Shown here: positions 11,313 to 23,097 of the stretch, piece by piece
Position numbering within the stretch: position 1 is the stretch's first letter
Layout of the letters: each line of letters begins with the position of its first letter
Source: Elgaria multicarinata webbii
Lineage: Eukaryota > Chordata > Lepidosauria > Squamata > Anguidae
DNA length: 64,000 nt
Assembly: GCF_023053635.1 (NCBI RefSeq)
Contig: NC_086182.1
Span: 7,093,001 to 7,157,000, forward strand
Reading direction: 5' to 3'
Program-made: the position numbers and the translations under genes
The notes under the pieces: generated by a model
Told to the model about the DNA's origin: nothing
The model's database searches: none
The model's input: the letters and a program-made list of their open reading frames with translations, nothing else

Positions 11313-12419
11313 AAGTCAAAGACCTGGATACTCTGTCAGTCTTTCCCTTCTCATGCATTGGGTGAGGCACCTGGTTTCTTTTTAAGCACTACAATATACA
11401 GATATTCATATCTATGTCTATGTTTCCACTCCCCCTCTCCCTATATATACAATCACAAACATTTTAAACAGTTTCAAAACCTCTCTGGGAATTTGTGTGT
11501 GTGGCAACATCATGGGAGCTATCCAATAGGTGCCTTCCACAACTGACATTTCCCCCATTTCAAACTGATCATGCTGGAAATTTGCAGAACCAGGCGTTGT
11601 TTTTCCCAGAACAGAAACGGGTACATATGTAATGAACATGGCAAAAAGGCTTTCAAACTGGCCCGACTGCTCTAAAACTGTTACGTCTGTCGTCACTCGT
11701 AAACAATAGCACATTCTCTCTAGCAAAGGGCATATAGTGTGTATTATCCCCCTTAATCCAATAAAGATCCCCTGGAAGGGGAATAGGATCAAACACAGCC
11801 TTAACTGCATTATCTATAGATTCCTTTCTCCCTTTCTGCTTCTTAATCCTAATCAATCCCATTTTCTTTCCACCTCTGGAGTCTTAGGTCCATTGCTTGC
11901 CCTATTCCATTTCCACCAGGCCAGTGATATGCTAAGGTGCTCACCTCTCCTTTAAATAGCAGGCTTGGAGCAATTAGTTCCCCAATTAAGGAATGCAAAC
12001 CAGCAGGTCTGGGGCTAGGGCTGTGTTTTGTTCCTCCTCCCTTGAACTACAGGGAATTCAGGCCAGCTGGGAACGGCCCAACTGCACAAGCCATCCAAAA
12101 GGTCTCTTGTGGGGAGGGCAATGCTTCTTAGCACAATGTAGAAAAGGAGAGGTGCCTCCCAGGGGATGTATCCTTTCCACTGGCCATCTCCAAGCTTCCA
12201 TTATGCCCATCTATAGCTGTCGTGCCAGCAAAGGCTGGTAGTTCAAAGCAAGGAGGCCTGTGCATCAGGACCTTCCACTGAATTGGAGAAGGGAGCGTCT
12301 TAGCACCTGGATGTGCTAAGAACATCCCCCCCACCCCCACCCCCGGTGTCCCCAGTATCCAGCATCCAAATGTAACCTTCTACTCATGAATTGACTATCT
12401 CAAGAACAAAAGATATCTG
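11313..12419. other. Nothing firmly recognised
   Basis: Two overlapping minus-strand frames occur near 11418-11862, but neither shows a domain I can defend. No splice or repeat structure found. Confidence 0.4.
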
Positions 12420-12741
12420 TTCCACAAAACAGCCCAACGTCAGCTGCGGGGGGAGCTACGGGACGGGTGGACGTTCTTCCTGATGGCTCAATATGGTTCT
12501 TCCCTACTTCTCGTCTTTAGCTCTCTGGGAAAGTAAAAGCTGGTTTGGCTTGGGCAGAGAGATGTTCTAAACCAGACTTCCCCAACCTGGTGCTCTCCAG
12601 ATGTGTTGGACTCCAACTCCCAGCATCCTCCAGCCAGCATGGGAGTTGAAGTCCAACACACCTGAAGGACATCAGGGCTTGATCTACACTTGTGTTTTTG
12701 ATCGGTATTGAAGTGCACTGATAATTATTGGGATACATTAT
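12420..12741 (+). repeat. 322-bp near-identical duplication, copy 1
   Basis: Matches 16291-16612 over 322 bp without gaps and with only about five mismatches. It contains a palindromic MITE (12575-12668) and a piece of the 23098-type element. Similarity stops sharply at both ends. Confidence 0.93.
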
Positions 12742-13216
12742 TTTCTGACTAATATCCTGACCACCCATCAAGTCTCTAATACTTCCCCTTTCAGAAACCA
12801 GCCTTGATACTCTGTCCCTTTTGATTTGATTTGATTTATTACATTTATATACCGCCCCATAGCCGAATCTCTCTGGGTGGTTTACAAAAGTTAAAAACAG
12901 TGAACATTAAAAAGTATACAAAATTTAAAACCATCAAAAACATACTGGGCGAGATGGATCAATGTTGTTTTGGTTAATTCTTAACGCATTTTCAAAAGTG
13001 CCATCCCTTTTGCCCAAGTCTCTTTTCAGCCCACATTCCGGCTCAAAGGAGGCCCTACTGCATCCTGGAACTTCCTGATCTTTCTTTGGCTGTATCTAAC
13101 CCATCATTGAGGATTCCTCCTCTTTTCTCAGAAAATTAAGGACCAGTAGGTAACAACACCGACCCTGCCATTTCTCCTCCTTCCTTATTCCATGCTTCCT
13201 TGCCTTGAGATGCTTG

Positions 13217-13220
<4 letters not shown>

Positions 13221-13279
<59 letters not shown>

Positions 13280-13295
13280 CCTCTCCTCTCCTCTC
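13221..13295. repeat. (CT)n and (CTCTC)n microsatellite
   Basis: About 55 bp of pure CT followed by CTCTC units. Confidence 0.97.
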
Positions 13296-13514
13296 TTACC
13301 TTTTGGAATAGGGTTCAATTTTGTACCTTGTACCTTCTTCATAAACTCTCTTTCCTTGAATGTCCTTAAGTCTCAGCTCTGTCTTCCCTTCCCAGGGACC
13401 TTATAGTGACACTCCGCTATCTAGAGTCTAGACCAAAGGCCCTAACTTATGTACACTCCTGTTAATTTGGCTATGGTACGAGATTTCTGAACCAGCTTTA
13501 CCAGCTAGGAACCT

Positions 13515-13670
13515 AACTGATAATGAGTCAGACTATTGGTCTGTCTAGCCCAGTATTGTTGACCATGACTGGAGCTTTTCATGCCTTATCTGGAGGTGCC
13601 AGGGATTGAAGCTGGGACCGTCTACATGCAAAGCAGGTGCTCTACCACTGAGCTACGGGCCCTCCCAAGA
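13515..13670 (-). mobile_element. tRNA-headed SINE
   Basis: Minus-strand copy of the 24413 family: GTAGCTCAGTGGTAGAGCAC (box A) and the ACAATACTGGGCTAGACA block. Confidence 0.75.
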
Positions 13671-14309
13671 TAGAACCCAGGGCTGCAAGGGGAAGTGGTT
13701 TCCCTAGTACCAGTTTCATTCTCCAATCATCCGTTGTTCCTGAGGGCACAGGACAATGAAGCCTGGTTCAAACATGTCAGATATATGTGGACTGAGCAGA
13801 GAACACAACACAACAATCTTAGATAGCTCATGGCTGCAAAGGGTCATATTGGTGTTTGCGCTAGGAGTACCTATATGTCATGGGCCAACTACAAGAGTGG
13901 GACTGTTGTGTCCCACTCACTCCATACAGAAAGACACTATTTGGATGCGTACTTTCATGACACCAACCTTCAGCGGGAGCCAGGATGTGGACACAACAGA
14001 TGGAACCAGTTCGATCGAGAAGACCAGGGGTGTAAGCAGAGGTGTAGCTAGGGGTGGACCTCAGGACAGACTTCCAGGGAGCCTGTAGCTGGGTGGTGGT
14101 GCTTGCAAATGACCATCCAGAGAGCAGCAAGTGATGAGGGGTGGCATACAGTCCTTGTGCCTGGGCCTGATCTGTCACAGGCACCCTGGGACACATCAGG
14201 GCTGACACTGCTCATCACAGCATCCTTTCTTCTTCTTTTTGAACATTTCAGAATTAGAAAGAAGCTGACTGGGCATGAATAGGGTGACAGATGCTCCCTG
14301 TATTATTTT

Positions 14310-14429
14310 AAAACCATTGCTCAATCTAGCCCAGTATTGTTGACACTGACTGGCAGCTGCTCCCTGTGGTTTCAGACAGGAATTTTTCCTGCCTTACCTG
14401 GAGATGCTGGGGATTGAACTTGTCACCAC
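14310..14429 (-). mobile_element. tRNA-headed SINE, partial
   Basis: Same family as 13515; the head is cut by the adjoining CR1 at 14430. Confidence 0.7.
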
Positions 14430-15042
14430 GGGCATCGGTAGCCCTACTCGTTTCCTGCTGTTTTATCCCTCAGCTTCCAAATCACGTGAGGCACTGGTTC
14501 CTCTCTATTTGGCCCTGGTTAGGCCTCATCTTGAGTATTGTGTCCAGTTACGGGCACCACACTTCAAGAAGGATGCAGACAAGCTGGAGAGTGTTCAGAG
14601 GAGGGCAACCTGGACGATCAGGGGTCTGGAAACAAAGCTCTATGAAGAGAGACTGAAACAACTGGGCATGTTTAGCCTGGAGAAGAGAAGATTGAGGGGA
14701 GACATGGTAGCACTCTTCAAAGACTTAAAAGGTTGTCACACAGAGGAGGGCCAGGATCTCTTCTCGATCCTCCCAGGACACGGAATAACGGGCTCAAGTT
14801 AAAGGAAGCCAGATTCCGGCTGGACATCAGGAAAAACTTCCTGTTAGAGCAGTACAACAATGGAACCAGTTACTTAGGGAGGTTGTGGGCTCTCCCACAC
14901 TGGATGCTTTCAAGAGGCAGCTGGACAACCATCTGTCAGATATGCATTAGGATGGATTCCTGCATTGACCAGGGGGTTGGACTCGAGGGCCTTATAGGCC
15001 CCTTCCAACTCTACTATTCTATGTTTCTATGATTCTATGAAT
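14430..15042 (+). mobile_element. CR1 LINE 3' fragment
   Basis: Plus-strand RT C-terminal segment ([59 protein letters not shown]), then a 3' UTR ending in CTATTCTATG-type octamers at 15012-15040. It begins inside the SINE at 14310-14425. Confidence 0.9.
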
Positions 15043-16290
15043 GGGCAACTCTGATATCCAGTTCTTCCTTCAGATGCTGTTTTATCTTTCAACCAGGCTT
15101 GGGCAGGAACTACACTCCTGCTTTATAATGGTTTATAACGGTTTTGATGATGGTTGGGGCCCAGGACACATTCCATATACCTTTTTCAAACTGTTTTCAA
15201 AGTGTTCTATCCTGCTTGGTGTGGATCTGGCCTCTGACCGGGCAGCCTTTCAATCAGAGGACTGCCCTCTGTCAAAGAGGACACATGGCTGCCATATAGC
15301 TGTGGGATTGGTGTTTGAGGCTTGCTACATCAGCGATGGACAACTTGTTGCCTTCCAAATGTTTTGGCCTACAACTCCCATCAACTACCTAGCCAGCACA
15401 GCCAATGGTGTAGGGTGATGGGAATTGTAGGCTTTCACCAACATCTTTGCAGTTTTGCTGACACACACATCTGGATTTAGAGCCTTGTGTTGTTGTACGG
15501 CCACAACTGATGCCTAATCAGGGGTAGGAAACTTGGTGCCCTCCAGATGTTTCAGACTACTGTTCCCATAATCCTTGACTGTGGCCAATGCTATCCAGGG
15601 CTGATGGGAGTTGTAGTCCAAAACATCTGGAGGGCACTAGCTTGCTTACCCGTCTCCCAGATGCTCTTCTCTCTGATCCCCGCGGTACTGGGTCCAACTG
15701 TGGAATTCAATGGTATTCCAAGGCAGAATTGCAGCACCCAAAACAGGTCCTTGAGCTGAGCCCTGCAATCGAAAACTGAGTGCTCATGCAAAGTTTTTGG
15801 AGCTCTGATGAAAAACGGGCTTGCGTATCTCACTGAGAATTGAAGAGCAGCTGTCTTCTTTCCCTCCCCACATGCCTCCCCCACTGGCAGTTCTGGAGTT
15901 ATCCCACCCCCTGCTGCTCCCAGTTCTCTTAGACCTTTATGTCCCGTTGGCCGTTTCATGGCCTTCGGATACCGAAGCAGAAAATAACACCCGGACTGAG
16001 CCGATTCAACAGGTGCCGGGGTGGCTGTCAAACAAGTGGCTTTGCCCGCCTTCTGCCATATCCAGAACTTCACTTCCACTCCTGTTGGGGTTCGTGGGCC
16101 CTCAGTCGCTCCCATCCCCATCCTGCCCTTTGATGTCATCATGGGATGGCCGCGGATGCTGGCCGCTGGCCCAGAAGGGCAGGTGCAACGCAATCCCCTG
16201 AATGCAACCTTTTGTGTGGGCCTCTGGCACTCAGGCAAGGTCTGGCAGGACGTGCAGATGGAATAAGCCTGGAGTTATGCGGGCAGGCGG

Positions 16291-16612
16291 TTCCACAAAA
16301 CAGCCCAACGTCAGCTGCGGGGGGAGCTACGGGACAGGTGGACGTTCTTCCTGATGGCTCAATATGGTTCTTCCCTAGTTCTCGTCTTTAGCTGTCTGGG
16401 AAAGTAAAAGCTGGTTTGGCTTAGGCAGAGAGATGTTCTAAACCAGACTTCCCCAACCTGGTGCTCTCCAGATGTGTTGGACTCCAACTCCCAGCATCCT
16501 CCAGCCAGCATGGGAGTTGAAGTCCAACACACCTGAAGGACACCAGGGCTTGATCTACACTTGTGTTTTTGATCGGTATTGAAGTGCACTGATAATTATT
16601 GGGATACATTAT
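16291..16612 (+). repeat. 322-bp near-identical duplication, copy 2
   Basis: Direct-orientation partner of 12420-12741, 3871 bp downstream. The flanks differ completely. Confidence 0.93.
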
Positions 16613-17731
16613 GCTTTCCGTATACTGTCTAGTGTTATTTCCCACTTTTTATTCCATATTATCCAAAATATCACAACAGATGTCATTGTGTGCAGTATAA
16701 GATACAAATGGGCAGGAGGGATGTAGCAGCACTATGGTGGGACCATATTGCTATGACATGAGGTGTAGGTCTGGCCTAGCTTGCAGAAAGCAGCTCTTAG
16801 CTTATTTCAGTCATCATCATCGTCATCGTCATCATTTCTATACCACCCCATCTCTCTGGGCAGTTTACACCAATTCATAAAAATACAAAATTCAACATAA
16901 TAAAAATAGTTTAAAGATTTTTAAATAGAAAATTTGGAACAATGTAAACAGCTAACAACGATTTAAATCAAATATTCTTACCCTTTCAAATACGGGATTT
17001 TCTACACCCTTTTTATTGTCACTGGGTTATGATGGAGCAAAGTCAGCACTGTTGCAAAATCTTAAAGATATTGAAATGCAGTCTCACATGGCTGAAATTA
17101 CAAGTTGCGCATCTAATAAGCTTTATGTGCATTTAGACCCTTCTTTCCTTGACCTTCCGAAATACCTGGTTGATTTACCCTCTGTTAAGATGAGAACAGC
17201 CTTTTCCTGGGCAAGGTTAAATGTACTCCCTATGGCAGACTGTATGGGGCTATAGGAAAAAGAGGCGACTACCTCTGGTGCTATGAAATGTCAAAAAGGG
17301 TTTTTTATTTTTCTGTATGACATATAAAAAATGTTCTAAAAACTTTAAACCAAACTTGTACAATGCTCAACGTTTCGATCTTGTGGATCCTTCGTCAGGT
17401 GCTATAAGATATTCAAGACAAATATATATAAAGTCATATTACATTATAAACAAGTTCATCCAACTTAAAATTAAATAAAAGGAAACAACACTCATAGTCT
17501 AATACAATATACAGTCATGTGAAAAAGAAAGTACACCCTCTTGGAACTGTATGATTTTACATATCAGGACATAATAACAATCATCTGTTCCTTAGCAGGT
17601 CTAAAAATTAGGTAAATACAACCTCAGATGAACAACAACATATGACATATTACACTGTGTCATGATTTATTTAACAGAAATAAAGCCAAAATGGAGAAAC
17701 CATGTGTGAAAAAGTAAGTACACCTTATGAT

Positions 17732-19349
17732 TCAATAGCTTGTAGAACCACCTTTAGCAGCAATAACTTGAATTGTTTTCTGTATGACTTTATCATAGAA
17801 TCATAGAATATTAGAGTTGGAAGGGGCCTACAAGGCCATCTAGTCCAACCCCCTGCTCAATGCAGAAATCCACCCTAAAGCATCCCTGACAGATGGTTGC
17901 CCAGCTGCCTCTTGAATGCCTCTAGTGTGGGAGAGCCCACAACCTCCCTAGGTAACTGGTTCCATTGTCGTACTGCTCTAACAGTCAGGAAGTTTTTCCT
18001 GATGTCCAACCGGAATCTGGCTTCCTGTCACTTGAGCCCGTTATTCCGTGTCCTGCACTCTGGATCGAGAAGAGATCCTGGCCCTCCTCTGTGTGACAAC
18101 CTTTTAAGTCTTTGAAGACTGCTATCATGTCTCCCCTCAATCTTCTCTTCTCCAGGCTAAACATGCCCAGTTCTTTCAGTCTCTCTTCATAGGGCTTTGT
18201 TTCTAGACCCCTGATCATCCTGGTTGCCCTCCTCTGAACACGCTCCAGCTTGTCTGCATCCTTCTTGAATTGTGGAACCCAGAACTGGACACAATACTCT
18301 AGATGAGGCCTAACCAGGGCCGAATAGAGAGGAACCAGTACCTCATGTGATTTGGAAGCTATACTTCTAATAATGCAACCCAAAATAGCATTTGCCTTTC
18401 TTGCAGCCATATTGTTCCTCTCACATCGTTGTGGAGGAATTTTGGCCCACTCTTCTTTACAACGTTGCTTCAGTTCATTGAGGTTTGAGGGCATTTGTCT
18501 ATGCACAGCTCTCTTAAGGTCCCGCCACAGCATTTCAATCGGGTTGAGGTCTGGACTTTGTCTGGGCTATTGCAACACCTTGATTCTTTTCTTTTTCAGC
18601 CATTCTGTTGTACATTTGCTGGTGTGCTTGGGATCATTGTCCTGTTGCATGACCCAATTTCGGCCAAGCTTTAGCTGTCGGACAGATGGCCTCACATTTG
18701 ACTCTAGAATGCTTTGGTATACAGAGGAGTTCATGGTCGACTCAATGACTGCAAGGTTCCCAGGTCCTGTGGCTTCAAAACAAGCCCAAATCATCATCCC
18801 TCCACCACCGTGCTTGACAGTTGGTATGGGGTGTTTGTGCTGATACGCTGTGTTTGGTTTCCGCCAAACGTGGCGCTGTGCATTATGGCCAAACATCTCC
18901 ACTTTGGTCTCGTCTGTCCAAAGGACATTGTTCCAGAAGTCTAGTGGTTTGTTCAGGTGCAACTTTGCAAACCTAAGCCGTGTTGCCACGTTCTTTTTAG
19001 AGAGAAGAGGCTTTCTCCTGGCAACCCTTCCAAACAAACCATACTTGTTCAGTCTTTTTCTAATTGTACTGTCATGAACTTTAACATTTAACATGCTCAC
19101 TGAGGCCTGTAGAGTCTGAGATGTAACTCTTGGGTTTTTGCAATCTGACCTTGGGGTGATTTTGCTGGGACGTCCTCTCCTGGGAAGATTGGCAACAGTC
19201 TTGAATGTTTTCCACTTTTGAATCATCTTTCTCACTGTAGAATGATGGACTTTAAATTGTTTGGAAATGGCCTTATAACCCTTCCCAGATTGGTGGGCAG
19301 CAGCAATTGCTTCTCTAAGATCATTGCTGATGTCTTTCCTCCTTGGCAT
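17732..19349 (-). pseudogene. Tc1 transposase, broken by one nonsense codon and a CR1 insert
   Basis: Cut-and-paste transposase. From MPRRKDI (19349): paired-like helix-turn-helix DNA binding at about 1-110 with the GRPSK hook, then the DDE domain with Asp146 (LWTDETK), Asp237 (QQDNDPKH) and Glu272 (SPDLNPIE), giving the 34-residue spacing of DD34E. Codon 261 (18567-18569) is TAG where the family has Trp (VLQWP); the frame continues afterwards to ...PPQRCERN. The CR1 at 17795-18411 then interrupts it, and the C-terminal end (...IAAKGGSTSY) reappears at 17732-17794. A stretch after PRSDC appears shorter than in related fish and frog Tc1 proteins, judged from memory. Otherwise well preserved. 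Confidence 0.9.
17795..18411 (-). mobile_element. CR1 LINE 3' fragment inside the Tc1 transposase
   Basis: 5'-truncated CR1 on the minus strand: RT C-terminal segment ([20 protein letters not shown], then [18 protein letters not shown] and [12 protein letters not shown]), a 3' UTR and a terminal ATTCTATG repeat (reading as CATAGAATCATAGAAT on the + strand). Confidence 0.9.
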
Positions 19350-20565
19350 TGTGTTAACACACACCTGAATGCTCCAGACCAGCAAACTGAAAAAACTTTG
19401 ACTTTTATTGAGGTGGTCATACTTGCTGATGATCAATTAATCACGGGCATTTGAATAGCAGGACCTGTCTGCTACGTAGCATCCTAATTCCTATGGAAGC
19501 AGTCAGGGTGTACTTACTTTTTCACACATGGCTTCTCCATTTTGGCTTTATTTCTGTTAAATAAATCATGACACAGTGTAATATGTCATGTGTTGTTGTT
19601 CATCTGAGGTTGTATTTTCCTAATTTTTAGACCTGCTAAGGAACAGATGATTGTTATTATGTCCTGATATGTAAAATCATACAATTCCAGGAGGGTGTAG
19701 TTTCTTTTTCACACGACTGTATGGACCTTTACACTAAGTTTCTACTGGACTAACCTACTCATTTTCCCTCTTTTTTCACAAGACTGTATGGGGCGCCTCA
19801 AGGGTATCCCCAAGGAAGCCAGAGGTTGTCCTTGCAACCTTTTTATTTTAGAAGACGTCACCCATTTTATTTTAGAATGCAAAGTCTAATCAGACATTAG
19901 GAAAAGTTATATCCTTCCTTTGCTAGTTTGGATGAAGGAAAGATCATCCCTCAAAAACTGTGTTTTTTATTGAATGATTTTAACAAATATGTAACTCTTA
20001 GAACTGCTAAATTTCTTGTCCTTGCCCTGCTCTTGCACACAAAGGCCAAGGGAATGAATAAATGTAACACATCTATGTGAAGCTATATGGTGGCTGGTTG
20101 CTAAGTACAATAAACTTGACTTGGACTAAACATTTTCCCCTAATAGACCTGTTCTAAAACAGAAGATCAGTTTTACTCCACTTTAAATGACATTGGGTGC
20201 CTTTAGATGGGGTCTCCTAGCACTAACCATTGAAAGCATTGTGTTGCTGATCTGTCCTTTTTTCCCTTAACAGAAGAAGTGATGGGTAAACCCAGGAGAG
20301 CTGCAAACTGAAGACAGCGACATCTGGAAAAAACACCCCACCATAGAATTCCATGAATGAGGCAGTATGATTGCACGGTAAACACCTGGCCTGGAAGTAC
20401 CCACCGTGACAATCAAAAAATTATGGGAACTGTAGCAATAGTAAGGTGTTGAGCATATGCTTAGAAACTGCTCACGCTGCCTCTCAGAACTACAATTCTC
20501 CAAAGTCCCTGGGGAAATGCTTATTAAAATCAGTTTATGTTTGTGGCTGAAATATTGTTAGGCTG

Positions 20566-20655
20566 CAATCCTATAGCCACTTACCTAAGAGTAAGCCTCA
20601 TTGAAATCAATTAGACTTACTTCTGAGTAGACATGTATACACTTGGGTTGTATCT
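20566..20655. repeat. Palindromic MITE (family E)
   Basis: TGCAATCCTATAGCC, GTAAGCCTCATTGAAATCA and ACTTACTTCTGAGTAGACAT form an inverted pair. Relatives: 26214-26312, 27925-28045, 29855-29950 and 40070-40180. Confidence 0.65.
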
Positions 20656-20749
20656 GTGAAACCACCAGTTGGTGGTGAGAACCTTTGGTACTTAACCCAC
20701 GCCAGGCAGACACCTTAAGGAAGGTCTGTCAACCTTATTGAAAAGAAGG

Positions 20750-20930
20750 GCTCTCGCTCAGTGGTCCCCAGGTGTGTGAAATTCAAACGTCCCCAGGCTC
20801 AATTGCCAGCAAGCTGAGTCTGGGAAGAACTCTTGCCTGAAACCCGAAGAGCTGTTGACAGTGCCAGTCCTGATGGGCCAATGGTCTAATTGGGATAAGG
20901 CAGCTGTCTTGTGTTTCTAAATCTTGCTGG
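20750..20930 (+). mobile_element. tRNA-headed SINE, diverged
   Basis: Body blocks CCTGAAACCCGAAGAGCTG and GATGGGCCAATGGTCTAATT follow the 24413 family order. Confidence 0.55.
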
Positions 20931-21134
20931 TGGCATTTGCAGTGTATTTGTAACGCCAATGAATGGAGTATTTTGAATGGAAAATACACGAGTACAGCTC
21001 CCTCTAGTGGTTAATCCTGTTTAACTAGGGAAGTTGGAAATCAAACCTGGGACGTCCTGCTCTATCACTGCCTTGACCCTGACCTGGACAAAATGGGGCT
21101 AGCTGGACCCATGCTCTGCCTTGATTTGTATATG

Positions 21135-21666
21135 TAGGGTGACCATATGAAAAGGAGGACAGGGCTCCCGTATCTTTAATAGTTGCATAGAAAAGGGAAT
21201 TTCAGCAGGTGTCATTTGTATATATGGAGAACCTGGTGAAATTCCCTCTTCATCACAACAGTTAAAGGTGCAGGAGCTATACCAGAGTGACCAGATTTAA
21301 AAGAGGGCAGGGCACCTGCAGCTTTAATGGTTGTGATGAAGAGGAAATTTCACCAGGTTCTCCATATATACAAATGACACCCGCTGAAATTTCCTTTTCA
21401 ATACAATTTTAACTTGGTGTTTTAAATTTGTAATTTTGCATTGCTGCTGTTTTTATCTGGTTGAGCTTTTATATTGTATTTTATATTATAGAATTTATAC
21501 TGTTGTTTTATACTTTGAATGTTTTTAATTTTTGTGAACTGCCCAGAGAGCTACAGCTATTGGGCGGTATAGAAATGTAATAAATAAATAAATAAATAAA
21601 TAAAAATAAATAAATAAACTGTTAAAGATACAGGAGCCCTGTCCTCCTTTTCATATGGTCACCCTA
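21135..21666. mobile_element. Foldback DNA transposon (family A) with L2-type tail inside
   Basis: The ends TAGGGTGACCATATG and the inverse are complete, flanked by the exact 7-bp repeat GTATATG (21128-21134 and 21667-21673). At about 21403-21619 an L2/SINE-type 3' end is inserted (GAACTGCCCAGAGAGC, then TAAATAAA repeats). Confidence 0.9.
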
Positions 21667-22036
21667 GTATATGTTAAGTGGGTGGGCCGAAGACTGGGAG
21701 ACACTCAGGCTGCCTGGAGATGCACTGGGGCCAACCAAGTGGTGGAAACCGCAAACAGCAACTTTTGTTTCCTTCTGTTGAGAAATGTGAATGGAGCTCA
21801 TTTCAGCAGAAAGTCTCCTTACTTAACAGCACAGTCATTCATTTCTGGAAATCCTCTCACAGGGCACTAATGACTGGGGCAGTTCTGCTTCTCTGCCAAT
21901 CTTCATGGTGTTGGGGCATGTATATATGTATTTAAAAGATTTACATCTCTCCTTTGCATATAAACAATAGCGTCCAAAGCAGCTTACAAACTAGCATTTA
22001 AAATCACAATCACCATTAACTAGAGACAGATATGCA

Positions 22037-22313
22037 TAGGGTGACCATATGGAAAGGAGGACAGAGCTCCTGTATCTTTAACCACTGTTGTATAGAAAAG
22101 GGAATTTCAGCGGGTGTCATTTCTATGCATGCAGCACCTGGTGAAAGTCCCTCTTTATCACAACAGTTAAAGTTGCAGGAGCTATATAGAGGGGCCAGGT
22201 CCAAAAGAGGGCAGAGCTCCAGGTGCGGCATGCATACACCTGCTGAAATTTCCTTTTCTATACAACTGTTAAAGATATAGGATCCCTGTCCTCATTTCCA
22301 TATGGTCACCCTA
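22037..22313. mobile_element. Foldback DNA transposon (family A)
   Basis: 277 bp between exact repeats GATATGCA (22029-22036 and 22314-22321), 8 bp here instead of 7. Both ends are intact; the centre is shortened. Confidence 0.9.
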
Positions 22314-23097
22314 GATATGCATAATTTGCATAATAAATAATAAATAAATAATCATTCACTTCAAATTTGTGCAATGGTGTGATATGCCCTCTGGTGGTCA
22401 GTCTCACAATAGCACCTTTTCTGAAGGATGACAGGAATCCTTACCAAATCTGCCTATGACACAAAACTGGGAGGCACAGTTACCCTTGGATTACTCCTTT
22501 AGAGTTCTGACTGGTTCTGAATAAAACCCGGAGCAGATTCACTGCCCCACTGACAACGGAGCCACCAGCATCCACTAGATAGCTATGGCCACCTCATAAG
22601 ATAGGATTAAAATACAAAATGGTTTTGATAGCATGAGAAGCTGGGATGAAACTAGCAAAATGAAATTAAACAGCAACGAATGCAAAGTCCTGCATTAGTC
22701 AAACTCAGAAATAAAATGCATAGGTGTAGGATGGAGAGTAATACATGTGAAAAAGATCTTGGGGCTGGATTGTACTCAATCACAAACTGAACATGAGTCT
22801 ATAGTGTGATACAGCTTCAGGGGGTGGGTGGAAGGGAGGGAAACTCAATGCAATTTTAGGCTGCATTAATAGAACCATAGTTTCCAAGCCACAAGACGTA
22901 ATAGCGCCTCATTTATTCTGCCCTAGTTAGCTTCAGCTCACATACAGCATACTCGCAGCACTTTAAGAAAGACATAGTTAAATTGGAATGGATTCAGAGA
23001 GGAGAGTAATGAAGGTGATCAGGGCTATGGGAAAGAAGTCATATGAAGACAGGGCAAAGGAACCGGATATGTTTAACCTGGAAAAGAGGAGACGGGG

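Larger units (their letters stand above)
17512..19719 (-). mobile_element. Tc1/mariner DNA transposon
   Basis: 2.2 kb with about 210-bp inverted repeats beginning CAGTCATGTGAAAAAG, between TA dinucleotides (17510-17511 and 19720-19721). It contains a DD34E transposase gene on the minus strand and is itself split by a CR1 at 17795-18411. Confidence 0.93.
17251..19780 (-). mobile_element. Retroelement-like insert with 14-bp target duplication
   Basis: Flanked by the direct repeat AGACTGTATGGGGC at 17237-17250 and 19781-19794. Without the Tc1 inside it, about 320 bp remain. On the minus strand it carries ACGAAGGATCC...GATCGAAACG, a motif I associate with 3' regions of Penelope-like elements. 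The 14-bp duplication is seen directly; the family is a guess. Confidence 0.5.
16990..20115 (+). mobile_element. Old LINE ORF2 3' end, split by a 2.5-kb insert
   Basis: Pieces 16990-17250 and 19795-20115 read as one LINE C-terminal region. The right part has a zinc-knuckle-like C-x-C...H-x4-C (CPCNLFILEDVTHFILEC) and ends in an AATAAA-like tail. The clade is not certain. The right part has in-frame stops, so it is dead. Confidence 0.6.

Noticed and set aside
11418-11862. Two overlapping minus-strand frames faintly suggestive of an old virus-derived protein
   Set aside because: No diagnostic motif, no end repeats and no neighbouring virus-like genes; too weak to call.
12488-12718. 76-residue frame nearly identical to one at 16359-16589
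   Set aside because: Shared only because the 322-bp repeat is young; it runs through a palindromic MITE.
17016-17255. 79-residue frame as a possible host gene
   Set aside because: It continues into the LINE C-terminal segment after 19795, so it is part of a dead LINE.
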